A stretch of DNA of 15,091 bases from Spirochaetaceae bacterium (GCA_026710565.1 JAPOQV010000100.1:1-15091); one strand, 5' to 3'; shown: positions 1 to 7,312, counted from the stretch's first letter. Notes: generated by a model not told the origin, from the letters alone. Translations and numbers: made by a program.

Positions 1-475
1 CCGCGTGCGGAACCCAGCCGTCGAACTGCTCGCCCTGCGGCGGATCGAGCCGCACGTCCATCGACGCGCCGGCCGCCAGGTCCATCGGCGTCGTGGGGCC
101 GAGCTCCGTGCCGCTCGACAGGTGGATCTCCACCCTCACCAGCTCCAGCGTGGCGTCGGTGGTGTTCGTCACCGTGCCCGTGAAGGCGTTGGCCTCCGCG
201 TCGTAGCTCATGACCAGGTGCGCGCCCTTGCGGACCGTGTCGAAGGTCTCGTCCAGGGCCAGCATGGTGCCGCCCTCCTCGCCGCCGGCCCCGGACTCGG
301 AGCCCTCCGCGCCTTCGCCGCCGCCCTCGCCGCCCGAGCCCTCACCGCCGGAACCGTGCTCGCCGCCGGACTGCCCGCTCTCGGACTGGCCGCTTGCGAT
401 GCCGATCATGGCCACCGACATGAAGGCGACCAGCGCCGCCAGCAGGGTGATCTTCATCAATGACGTCTTCGCCAT
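1..475 (-). CDS. Secreted Gly/Ser/Glu-rich protein, 3' end outside window
   Basis: The frame starts at ATG 475-473 and stays open for 158 codons to the window edge, so the C-terminus is missing. A Shine-Dalgarno-like GAGGAGAAGGG lies just upstream of the ATG. Residues 1-30 form a Sec signal peptide: a Lys-containing start (MAKTSLMK), a hydrophobic core, and a likely cut near ASG|Q. Residues 31-70 are a low-complexity linker of Gly, Ser and Glu. From about residue 72 follows a predicted beta domain with alternating hydrophobics (FTGTVTNTTDATLELVRVEI), resembling FxLYD-like extracytoplasmic domains, which often bind or scaffold at the envelope. The function is unknown. It lies downstream of the C1 peptidase on the same strand with a 178-base gap holding a small tandem repeat and a short inverted repeat (513-530), so it probably has its own promoter. 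The export call is fairly sure; the domain name is tentative. Confidence 0.75.
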   Translation of the reverse strand, partial: MAKTSLMKITLLAALVAFMSVAMIGIASGQSESGQSGGEHGSGGEGSGGEGGGEGAEGSESGAGGEEGGTMLALDETFDTVRKGAHLVMSYDAEANAFTGTVTNTTDATLELVRVEIHLSSGTELGPTTPMDLAAGASMDVRLDPPQGEQFDGWVPHA

Positions 476-603
476 CCCTTCTCCTCCTCGGGGCCTTGCC
501 CCCAGGTAATTTCGAGGACCTCGATCCTCGTTGTGGTGAGGATGGCGGCGAAATGTCGCACGAATATCTCATCCCGAGAGGATTTCGCACCCAAGCGCCG
601 GTC

Positions 604-654
604 GCCGATGAGCGCCGGACGCCGATGAGCGGCGGGCGCCGATCAACGGCCGGT
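604..654. repeat. Three 17-bp imperfect tandem repeats
   Basis: Three adjacent 17-base units begin with GCCGAT: 604-620 (GCCGATGAGCGCCGGAC), 621-637 (GCCGATGAGCGGCGGGC) and 638-654 (GCCGATCAACGGCCGGT). They lie directly after the stop codon of the C1 peptidase on the minus strand, upstream of the secreted-protein gene. Units 1 and 2 differ at two positions; unit 3 is more diverged. No function is evident; they could form 3'-end RNA structure or be replication slippage. Confidence 0.6.
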
Positions 655-1424
655 CAGAGCACCGCGCCGTACGCCTCGTCGAAGGCGCTCGCCGCATAGG
701 CCTCCGACGCGTAGGCGAACCCGCCGTCGCCCCACCGCTGCCCCCAACTGTTGCGCACGATGAAGTGGGTCGCCGTGTAGCCCACCAGGCAGGCCGCGTG
801 GCCCCCGCGGCCGGTGTCCTTCCGGTACCGGTCCAGCTCGCCCTCCGCGGCCGTCGCCCGCTCCCAGGTCCGGTCCACCACCAACCGCACCAGCACCGGC
901 CCCTGGTTGGAGATCCACGACCGCCACCGCTCCGGGTCGCGCCCCAGGTTGTGGTAGCTGGCGATGCGGTACTTCGCCGCCCTGGCATAGAACGCCTGCG
1001 TGCTCAGCGAGCTCAGCGCCCCGTCCATGGGCAGCGTGCGCTCGGTCACGCACCCGTACTTCCGCGCCACCCGCAGGGCCAGCTTGATCTGCGTGCCCGC
1101 CGACTCGATGAACGTCGTCGGGTACGACGTGATCAGGTCCGTCTCCTTGTTGGCCATCCAGATGAACCGCGGCGAGGGTCGCTCGCCCGCGGCCAGCAGC
1201 CCGGCCTGCCGGTAGTGCCAGTGGAGCACCCCGTCCGCCGCCGCGAAGCCGACGCAGGCGCCGGTCGTCCCCTGGTCCCTGACCGGCCAGTCGTCCGCGC
1301 GCAGATCCACCTCGGCGCGGGCCGCCGCGTCCGCCACGACCCCGGCCTCCACGGCATCCGCGAACGTCCAGTCCATCCGCACGCCGGCCGACGGCTCGCA
1401 GTTGAGAATCACTCCGGTTCGCAT
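654..1424 (-). CDS. Papain-like C1 family cysteine peptidase, 256 aa
   Basis: The protein has the full papain-type layout: oxyanion Gln51 and nucleophile Cys57 in RDQGTTGACVGFA, the catalytic His209 in GGHAACLVGYT, and Asn225 in IVRNSWGQRWGDGGFAY. The family hydrolyses peptide bonds. The segment before the active site (VDLRADDWPVRDQG) is the usual lead-in of bacterial C1 enzymes, so no long inhibitory propeptide is present, and there is no signal peptide, which suggests a cytosolic enzyme or a non-classical route. ATG 1424-1422 is chosen because the frame further upstream runs antisense through the ATPase remnant and offers no nearby start. No clear ribosome binding site is visible. About 250 residues is normal for this group. 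Substrate unknown; all catalytic residues are present, so it is probably active. Confidence 0.85.
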   Translation of the reverse strand: MRTGVILNCEPSAGVRMDWTFADAVEAGVVADAAARAEVDLRADDWPVRDQGTTGACVGFAAADGVLHWHYRQAGLLAAGERPSPRFIWMANKETDLITSYPTTFIESAGTQIKLALRVARKYGCVTERTLPMDGALSSLSTQAFYARAAKYRIASYHNLGRDPERWRSWISNQGPVLVRLVVDRTWERATAAEGELDRYRKDTGRGGHAACLVGYTATHFIVRNSWGQRWGDGGFAYASEAYAASAFDEAYGAVL

Positions 1425-1458
1425 GTGTGCGGCATCATAATGGGTCGCGCGCACGCTG

Positions 1459-1613
1459 ACCCCGTGAATGAGCAGGATGTGCCGCTGAAGGAGGTGTTCG
1501 AGGGCAACCAGGAGCTTTTCGCGGGGCTGCACATCCATGACGGCCACGACTGGTCGCAGCGGCACCCCGTGGTGAGGCTGAGCTTCGGCGGCGGCAACTT
1601 CACGGTACCCTGA
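1459..1613 (+). pseudogene. Internally deleted AAA-ATPase (DUF1703-type) gene remnant
   Basis: Bases 1485-1610 match 14179-14304 of the intact ATPase gene over 126 bases with four differences, all synonymous third positions (Leu, Asp, Pro, Val codons). They encode residues 57-98 of that protein (LKEVFEGNQELFAG to FTVP) and end at a TGA. Bases 1459-1484 also match the leader just before the intact gene's start (13984-14010), with one gap and one substitution (ACCCCGTGAA then AGGATGTGCCG). The start codon and the first 56 codons, including the Walker A motif, are therefore missing between leader and body, and everything after residue 98 is lost. It cannot make a working protein. The right break lies about 220 bases before the integrase start. 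Confidence 0.85.
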
Positions 1614-1832
1614 TCCCCCCGCTCCCGTCGTCCCCTGAGCCGATGCCCGGGTCGCCGGGGTGCCCGTTCGACCGGTCGCCATCCCACCTCCCGCGGGGTC
1701 CGCACCGGCGGCGCCACCGCCCCTGCCGGCCCGCCACCCGCTCGCGGCAGGACCGCCCCCGGATCGCCGCCTGTTGCCGTCCATTTTCCGTTCGGCGTAG
1801 CGTGCCGGCGTGGGATACGACGGGGGACGACG

Positions 1833-2978
1833 GTGGCGAAGCTGACCGCGGCGGCCGTGCGCTCCGCGGCACCGGGCAAGCATCACGACCTGCATGGCCT
1901 GATCCTGCGCGTCACGCCGTCCGGCTCGCGGCAGTGGATCTGGCGCGGCACCGTGCGCGGGCGCCGGCGGGATTTCGGACTGGGCGGCTTCCCGTACACC
2001 ACCCTGGCCGAGGCGCGCGAACTGGCCTTTCAGTACCGCAGGGTGGCGCGGCAGGGCGGTGACCCGGCACGGCTGCGCACCGCCCGTGCAGTGCCCACGT
2101 TCGCGCAGGCGGCGGACGAGGCCATCAGGACGCGGAGCATGGCATGGCGTGACGACCGCACCGAGAAGCTGTGGCGTTCACGCCTGGACACCTACGTCAT
2201 GGCGAAGCTCGGACGCATGCACGTGGACTCGATCACTCCCGCGGACGTGGTGTCCGTGCTGCTGCCGGTCTGGTCCGAAAAGGCGGAAACCGGGCGCCGG
2301 CTACGGCGCATCATCTCGGCGGTCATGCAGGCGGCCGTGGCCGCCGGTCACCGCGCCGCCGCCCCCGCCGGCCCGGTCCTCACCGCACTGCTGCCGAAGC
2401 CCGGGCGGATGCCAGCCAGGCACTACGGCGCCCTCCCGCACGGCGAGGTCGCCGCGGCGCTCGTCAAGGTGCGGCAGATCGGCGAGGTGTGGACCGGGGC
2501 CCGGCTCTGTTTCGAGTACATCGCGCTGACCGCGTGCCGGAGCGGCGAAGCGCGGGCGGCGACCTGGGCGGAAGTCGACATCGACACCGCCACCTGGACG
2601 GTACCGGCGGAGCGCACGAAGACCGCGCGCGTGCTGCGGGTGCCGCTCGCCACGCAAGCCCTCCGGGTCCTCGACGCGGCGCGCGAGCTGTCGGCCGGCG
2701 CCGTCGATGACCTGCTGTTTCCGGCGCGCCTGGGAGGCGTGATGCGCGACAGCACCCTGGCCACGCTCCCGCGCCGGCTCGGACTCGGCACCGTCCACGG
2801 GCTCCGCAGCGCGTTCCGCTCCTGGTGCTCCGAGCGGGGCGTCGACCACGCCGCGGCCGAACTCGCGCTCGGCCACGCCATCGGCTCCGCCACCGTCGCG
2901 GCCTATGCGCGAAGCGACCTGCTGGCGCGGCGCGCCGCCCTGATGCAGGAGTGGGCCGACTACTGCGAACCGCGTTGA
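1833..2978 (+). CDS. Tyrosine recombinase / integrase, P4 type, 381 aa
   Basis: This is a complete site-specific recombinase. Residues 1-85 form the DUF4102-type N-terminal arm-binding domain (LTAAAVRSAAPGKHHDLHG, then WIWRGTVRGRRRDFGLGGFP). Residues 90-185 are the core-binding SAM-like domain, and the catalytic domain holds Arg236 (TACRSGEAR), Lys263 (RTK), His322/Arg325 (HGLRSAFR), His348 (LGHAIG) and the nucleophile Tyr358 (VAAYARSD). All active-site residues are present, so it is probably functional. The start is a GTG at 1833; no strong ribosome binding site is seen. In P4-type islands the attachment site usually lies just upstream of the integrase; bases 1614-1832 are GC-rich with a 10-base palindrome (1669-1678), but no tRNA gene or obvious att core. 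An inverted repeat GTTGACG/CGTCAAC (2974-2980, 2998-3004) follows the stop. The host element is not delimited. Confidence 0.92.
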   Translation: MAKLTAAAVRSAAPGKHHDLHGLILRVTPSGSRQWIWRGTVRGRRRDFGLGGFPYTTLAEARELAFQYRRVARQGGDPARLRTARAVPTFAQAADEAIRTRSMAWRDDRTEKLWRSRLDTYVMAKLGRMHVDSITPADVVSVLLPVWSEKAETGRRLRRIISAVMQAAVAAGHRAAAPAGPVLTALLPKPGRMPARHYGALPHGEVAAALVKVRQIGEVWTGARLCFEYIALTACRSGEARAATWAEVDIDTATWTVPAERTKTARVLRVPLATQALRVLDAARELSAGAVDDLLFPARLGGVMRDSTLATLPRRLGLGTVHGLRSAFRSWCSERGVDHAAAELALGHAIGSATVAAYARSDLLARRAALMQEWADYCEPR

Positions 2979-3056
2979 CGATCCCGGACACTCCCGCCGT
3001 CAACACGCAACGATGGTGCGGCAAAGGTAGCCGCATTTCCGCTGATCGCTCTGGCC

Positions 3057-4331
3057 TTGGTGGCGCTCATCGCCTGCCAGGGTCCTGCGGGTCCGGCTGG
3101 CAAGGCTGGGGAGCCGGGCGATACGGGCAACCCGGGCACGGACGGCAAGCCGGGTACGGACGGCACGCCCGGCATAGACGCCCCGCCTGGATTGGACGCG
3201 GCGAGCGTCAAGCCTCTGATCTTCGATGTCGCCGCGACCGAAGACAGCACCAAGATGAGGGATGTGAGCGAAGCGTTTACCGGACGTGATCCCAGCGAGC
3301 TCAGCTACCGGATCCAGAGTGCCGTCAACGTCCCCGCCGGCGTGACGTACAAGCTGGCAGGAACCATGCTGTCGGTGACCGTGTCAGCCACCGTGAACGC
3401 GGCTGAGGCTAACGACATGGTGATCATGGTCGAGGCCATGGACGCCGCTGGAGCGGATGACGTCGCCCACGTCAACGTGAGGCTGAATGCGGCGCCCGTG
3501 GTAACCGGGACTCAGAACCTCGTTGTCGGCACGCAGGCCGCAGCGTCACCGGTACCGCCAGATACCGCCAATGCAGTAGTTGACCCCGACGACCCCGATT
3601 ACTTCGTTTCGGACAACGTAACCGGTGGGTCCAACGCGATCGTGTGTGCCATGCTCAACTCCTGCACTATCAAGGTCACCGCCGCTGACGCCAACCTTCA
3701 GGACACGTTGACGTGGACCACTCTTGTCTCCGACGAGGACAAGGTCATGGCGTCGACTGTCAGGGACCCGGACGGGGGCTACTTGGACGGAATCCTCACG
3801 ATCACCGGTCTTGAGGACGCCACGTCCGGGATCGTCACCGTGGAGGTCTTTGCGCAGGACGAAGGCGAATATCCGATGCTCGCCGAAGAAGACCTCGACA
3901 CCACCCCCTATGATGATAGGGAGCGCCCCGCGTCGGTCTATGCCGTTGCGGTGACCATCGACCAGCGTCCGAACATGAGTGCGCTGGCAGTCGGGCCCGT
4001 CGGCGTGGAGATCGAAACAGCAACTACAGTCGCTGCGACAGGAAAGCCGGTAGGTCACGCACTGGACGACGGGGACGTGTTTCTCAGCTACTCACCCGTA
4101 TATGGCCTTGAGCCGGACGAACAGCGAGTCGCCGAAGTTGCTTGGCAGGATGGAGCCGCCTTGACTACCGCCAAGACAGCGAGTGGGGCGCAGGGACAAC
4201 CGATCAAGGTGATAGGCCGAAACATCGGTGATGTGAGTCTCATGTTGACGCTGACTGAGGACCCGGCGGACGATAATCCGACTCAGTCGATTGATTTCCC
4301 TCTCACGGTCAATTCGCGCGTCGCCAGCTAG
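3057..4331 (+). CDS. Collagen-like lipoprotein with Ig/cadherin-like body (copy 1), start uncertain
   Basis: The frame carries a lipobox signal (AFPLIALALVALIAC, Cys at 3072-3074), a collagen-like Gly-X-Y stretch (GPAGPAGKAGEPGDTGNPG and onward) and about 390 residues of beta-rich repeats with a Cys-x5-Cys motif (CAMLNSC). It is probably a lipid-anchored surface protein of unknown partner. Copy 2 at 8337-9635 shares this plan. The coordinates begin at the first possible start in frame (TTG 3057), but that start would remove most of the signal peptide. The conserved frame clearly begins near 3018-3021 (AKVAAFPLIA), where no ATG, GTG or TTG is in frame. Compared with copy 2, a GTG at 3016-3018 is followed by two extra bases (CG) before GCAAAG, which puts it out of frame. 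Copy 1 may therefore be a recent pseudogene or use an unusual start. The integrase stop is 80 bases upstream; a strong terminator follows the gene. Confidence 0.75.
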   Translation: MVALIACQGPAGPAGKAGEPGDTGNPGTDGKPGTDGTPGIDAPPGLDAASVKPLIFDVAATEDSTKMRDVSEAFTGRDPSELSYRIQSAVNVPAGVTYKLAGTMLSVTVSATVNAAEANDMVIMVEAMDAAGADDVAHVNVRLNAAPVVTGTQNLVVGTQAAASPVPPDTANAVVDPDDPDYFVSDNVTGGSNAIVCAMLNSCTIKVTAADANLQDTLTWTTLVSDEDKVMASTVRDPDGGYLDGILTITGLEDATSGIVTVEVFAQDEGEYPMLAEEDLDTTPYDDRERPASVYAVAVTIDQRPNMSALAVGPVGVEIETATTVAATGKPVGHALDDGDVFLSYSPVYGLEPDEQRVAEVAWQDGAALTTAKTASGAQGQPIKVIGRNIGDVSLMLTLTEDPADDNPTQSIDFPLTVNSRVAS

Positions 4332-4363
4332 CCTATCGAATCTCCCGATTTCGGGATGTTCAT

Positions 4364-4395
4364 GCCGCCGGGGTTCTTCCCCCGGCGGCTTTTTT
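4364..4395 (+). terminator. Intrinsic terminator of lipoprotein copy 1
   Basis: A perfect 10-bp stem, GCCGCCGGGG (4364-4373) and CCCCGGCGGC (4380-4389), with a six-base loop, is followed by six T residues. It begins 33 bases after the lipoprotein stop codon. Copy 2 has an equivalent terminator with the same outer stem sequence. Confidence 0.93.
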
Positions 4396-4397
4396 CG

Positions 4398-4670
4398 GTG
4401 CTGCGCCCGGCATGGGCTCTCGCCAGGAGGTGCGGCGTGCGCCGAGCATGCCAAGTCCTCTACCGACCCGGCAGGGGGAACGGCGAGTCAAAGGCAAGGG
4501 TGTCCGTCGCGAGGCGGGATCTGAAGAAAGCCGGAGACATACCGCTGGCCCGACGAACAGGAATCGCATAGGAGGCAGCCGCGTTGGATGAGAGGGCACG
4601 AAGACTCGAAGTTCAGTACCTGCACGCGAAGTGCGGAAGTAGATGCGGCGGGCAGGTTGCGATGGTCCTC
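4398..4670 (+). mobile_element. Orphan group II intron 5' fragment (domain I-like), copy 1
   Basis: This non-coding stretch begins two bases after the terminator T-run (CTGCGCCCGGCATGGGCTCT) and matches the sequence behind the second lipoprotein terminator for about 250 bases, at roughly 80-85% identity by eye. The order of motifs (GCCGAGCATGCCAAGTCC, AACGGCGAGTCAAAGGC, GAGGCGGGATCTGAAGAAAG, CGCATAGGAGGCAGCC, then AGATGCGGCGGGCAGGTTGC) resembles, from memory, the 5' ribozyme part of bacterial group II introns that carry a maturase. Placement right behind a terminator hairpin is the known insertion habit of group IIC introns. No reverse transcriptase or domain V is present, so it is a truncated relic or a retained structured RNA. 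The intron identity rests on recall; the repeat itself is directly visible. Confidence 0.6.
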
Positions 4671-4986
4671 TCACCTACTCCGTTGTCGTAAGCGTGTATC
4701 TCCTGTTCGCGATGGACGATGCAATCCGATCTCCGGTGGCGACCGGGCTGGTGGAGGTCATGTACCATGCGATGTCGCGAACGGCGTCTGTCGGAACCGC
4801 CCTGGCGGCGGTGATCGTCGGATTCGAAGGAGTGACCATGACGTTCTTGAGTTCTTGAAGCGCGAACGCGAGGAAGGCCGGCTCGAAGGGATGCGAGAGC
4901 GCGACCGTGAGTGGAAGGACTGGCAGGAGAGGCTCAAGAGAAATCCCTACGCGCCACCGCCACCGCCGCCGCAGGAGGGCGGCTGA
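4643..4986 (+). pseudogene. Small membrane protein with charged tail, frameshifted
   Basis: Two overlapping frames complete one another. The first (to TGA 4858) encodes hydrophobic stretches (SVVVSVYLLFAMDDAIRSP, and TASVGTALAAVIVGFEGVTM). The second continues as a charged helix and proline tail (DVLEFLKREREEGRLEGMRE, then APPPPPPQEGG) to TGA 4986. The switch is needed near 4843-4850 (ATGACGTTCTTGAG), where one or two bases appear to be missing. A membrane segment followed by a charged helix and a Pro-rich tail is a layout I associate with an uncharacterised small membrane protein family; no function can be assigned. Its start is merged with the intron fragment and may be truncated. A sequencing error at one position is an alternative to true decay. 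Confidence 0.45.
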
Positions 4987-5103
4987 CGGACGAAGGGGCC
5001 CATCGACGCTCGCACTGCGAGAGCGAGCGAAGTCTTGCCGCTCTTGGGGGCGCCGCCGATGAGGCGCACGGCGCCAGCGCCCACGCACCATTTACCCGCT
5101 CGG
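4987..5103 (-). pseudogene. Fragment of a P-loop ATPase (Walker A only)
   Basis: On the minus strand one frame reads KWCVGAGAVRLIGGAPKSGK followed by TSLALAVRASMGPF. GAPKSGKT is a good Walker A motif in the style of RecA-like/RepA-type AAA domains (GAPKSGKTxLAL). Nothing recognisable precedes it in frame and the rest of the domain is missing, so it is a fragment. The neighbouring frame reading EQPERVNGAWALAP may be its shifted upstream part. It faces the membrane-protein fragment tail to tail. Confidence 0.4.
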
Positions 5104-5263
5104 GCTGCTCGGCGAGCACCTGCACCGTAAGCCGTCGAACGTGCGCAGCTCATCGCCGACGTACTCGGTGGAGAGCTCGCTCAACTCGGAGAATCGGCTA
5201 CGGCTCACTTCGATGAGCGCGCTGACTCGGACGAGATCATGCCATCGCCCGCGGATCGGCAGG

Positions 5264-5310
5264 GACAGTGACCCCAGGTCGGCGTGTCAAAACGACCCCC
5301 CTACCCTGAC
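5264..5310. repeat. Possible IS21-like element end
   Basis: On the minus strand this reads GGGGGGTCGTTTTGACA followed about 10 bases later by GGGGTCACTGTCCC. Some IS21-family ends that I recall contain spaced copies of a GGGGTCxTTTTGACA-like motif. No second end or transposase is adjacent, and the istA at 12484 is not visibly flanked by this motif. Bases 5104-5263 hold no gene I can support. Confidence 0.25.
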
Positions 5311-5313
5311 TCC

Positions 5314-5343
5314 CGGCGACTGACCCGGACAGAGGGCGTGCCG
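5314..5343 (+). repeat. Short direct repeat, left copy
   Basis: CGGCGACTGACCCGGACAGA and the following GGGCGTGCCG match 7585-7614 (CGGCGACTGACCCCGGACGG, then AGCGCGTGCCG) with few changes. In both copies one reading frame ends in LT-x-GD followed by a TGA inside the repeat. The two copies bracket the GT22-TPR segment. Confidence 0.5.
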
Positions 5344-5351
5344 GCGGCGCT

Positions 5352-7067
5352 TCAGTTCGCACTCGCGGAGCTCGGCCCCGGACGCCGTGTCCCTTCATCG
5401 GCCGGCCGCGCAGCTTCATCGATGAAGCGGACCCCGGAATCGGGTGGGGCAACCGGTGAGTCCGGGTCGACGCGGCTCATGATCCCCTCCACGCCGGTGA
5501 TCGTCGGCGTGTATTCCCGCCAGAGGCGAACGGCCGGCTCGCCCGCCTGCCGCCGCAAGACCCGTATCCGGCCGAACTCCCGCTCCACCGCGTAGCCGGG
5601 AATGGCAAGGGCCGGGTCCGCCGACACGACGTGAGTGACCGCGCGCGCGATCGCCTCCGCCTCGCTCGCCTCCGGGTCGTCGAAGATGAGCGGCGCCGTG
5701 TCACCCGCATACAGCGGGATCGCGCGGTGCAGATAGTAGTAGCCGGGGAGATTGAAGTAGGCGCGGTCCGTCTGCCACACGGCCCCCACGCCGGGGGCTC
5801 GGGCCAGGTAGCGGTAGGCGCGGAAGATCGGATCCTGGCCACGGATGAAGCGGACGATTCCGGTCTCCCGCGAGTACCCCCGGTACACGTGGTGCTGGTA
5901 CGGCAGCGCGTTGAGGATCCCGGCCACCGAGACCGCCGCGAATACGGCGCCGATCGCTCCCGCTGGCAGGAATCTCGCGAACGAGCGTCGCGGTGCCGCC
6001 TCCGGAGACGAGCGCGCCTGCCGGCGGGCGTCAAGCCGAGTCGACAACCGGGTGGCCAGGTCGGCCCCGATGAGCAGCCACAGCGGAATCACCGCGAAGA
6101 TGAAGCGGTATTCCTTGTGCGCGTGCGCCGAGTGCGTGAGCACCGTTACGGCGATGAGCCCCAGCAGCAGCCCGTAGCGCCGCGGGTCGCGCAGCGCCAG
6201 GGCGATGACGAGCACGTTCAGTCCGGCCCCCGCGAACGTCAGCCACCACACGAACTGCCAGGGTGGACTCTCCCCGGCGCGCAGTCCGCCGGCCACGAGG
6301 TTGAAGCCGATGTTGACCACATACGAGTGGAACAGCCCGCCGTTCCAGGTCACCGCGTCGAACACGCCGACGGCGGCCACCACGGCCCCCACCACGAGCA
6401 CGAGCATGAGCTTCCTGCCGCTGCGCAGAAAGAACAGCCCGAGCAGGATCAGCGCCGCCGGCGCGTAATGCATGCGGATCGCCGGCACCAGCACCGCCAG
6501 CGCCCGCCAGCGCCCAGACCACCAGCCGCCGATCCGTCCGCGGCCGCACGCACAGCGCCAGCAGGCCCACCAGCAACGCCGTGGCAACGAACTCCGTCAT
6601 CGGCTTGTGCGCGAGAACCCGGCCCGCTCGTACCAGAACGCGCCGGCCAGCAGCGCGACCCGCGCCGTCGCCTCGCCGAAGTGCCGGCGCCCGAACCAGT
6701 ACATCCCGGCCGGAACCAGCAGCGACACCGCGCAGAACACGAGCTTGACGGCCCCCACGTACCAGGCCGGCTGACCCAGGCCAACGGCCTTGCACAGCGC
6801 AAGCACCCCGGCCACCAGCCACGGCACCAGCCACGAGCGCGCGCCATAGAAGTACTCCCAGTAGATCACCCCGTTGCCGAACACCAGGCGGTGCGCCGGC
6901 TCCAGGTACTGCATGATCTCGTCCGGGTGCAGCACGAAGTCCCCGGAGAGCGCGATGGGCGCCCGCGCCGCGACCGCCAGCGCCAGCGCCAGCGCCGGCA
7001 ACAGGTACTTCCACGGCCGCTCGCCGGGCTCGCGCGGATGGAGCAGGGACGGCGCGAGTCCCGTCAT
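5352..7067 (-). pseudogene. GT22 (Alg9/PIG-B-like) mannosyltransferase with two compensating frameshifts
   Basis: This is a multi-pass membrane glycosyltransferase of about 571 residues. The N-terminal part holds the GT22 signature (LSGDFVLHPDEIMQYLEPAH, then YWEYFYGARSWLVPWLVAG) after a first hydrophobic segment. Enzymes of this family use lipid-linked mannose donors and act at the membrane. The start is ATG 7067-7065, overlapping the TPR stop as ATGA. The frame is lost near 6612-6618, where one base seems missing before LAHKPMTEF (expected GGGTTxCTCGCGCAC), runs in a second frame for about 130 bases (LAHKPMTEFVATALLVGLLA), then returns to the original frame near 6505 through one extra G (GCGGGCGCTGG). 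The C-terminal part (VPAIRMHYAPAALILLGLFF onward) is intact to TGA 5352-5354. As written, a TGA near 6597 would stop translation. Assembly error or true decay are both possible. Confidence 0.75.
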
Positions 7068-7312
7068 GGTCCGGTCGCCCCCTGCACGATCCGGTCGCGC
7101 GCGTCCCGGGCACGCTGTTGACCGGGCTGAGCGCCCGGTCAAGGCTCTCCAGCGCCTCTTCGTAGCGCTGCTGATCGAGCCGCAGCGTGCTCAGGTCGGC
7201 GAGGGCGCCGGCGTAACCGGGACGGAGCTGTAAGGCGCGCAGATACGCCTTCTCCGCTTCGTCCACCCGGCCCAGGTGGTAGAGCGCGATGCCGGTGTGG
7301 CCGAGCCGTCAG
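7064..7312 (-). pseudogene. TPR-repeat protein, C-terminal fragment with frameshift
   Basis: The frame reads two tetratricopeptide-like helix pairs: LGHTGIALYHLGRVDEAEKA, and YAGALADLSTLRLDQQRYEE followed by ALESLDRAL. TPRs are protein-interaction scaffolds. The 5' part is missing: similarity starts abruptly near 7312. After SPVNSV the natural continuation (RDARDRIVQGATGP, stop TGA) lies in a different frame, explained by one lost base at GTGCCCGGGAC (about 7108-7120). That stop overlaps the GT22 ATG as ATGA, typical of translational coupling, so both were once in one operon. Confidence 0.6.

Noticed and set aside
765..1613. Long plus-strand frame over the peptidase
   Set aside because: Its 5' two thirds are the antisense shadow of the C1 peptidase; only its last ~130 bases are real, as the ATPase remnant.
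1614..1832. tRNA gene or att site upstream of the integrase
   Set aside because: No cloverleaf can be read; TTCGACC at 1667-1673 is only a chance resemblance to a T-loop.
1425..1895. Upstream extension of the peptidase frame on the minus strand (413-residue version)
   Set aside because: The extension is antisense to the ATPase remnant and the integrase start and is low-complexity Gly/Arg; the catalytic domain starts correctly from ATG 1424.
3075..3180. Gly-X-Y coding repeats considered as a minisatellite or CRISPR-like array
   Set aside because: The periodicity is explained by collagen-like codons; units are short, without constant repeats and spacers.
4987..5103. IstB fragment
   Set aside because: The P-loop GAPKSGKT followed by SLALAV is unlike the GPPGTGKTHLA pattern of IstB, so I left it as a generic P-loop ATPase fragment.
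5631..7121. 496-codon plus-strand frame opposite the mannosyltransferase
   Set aside because: Arg/His/Gln/Pro-rich antisense shadow of a clear GT22 gene.
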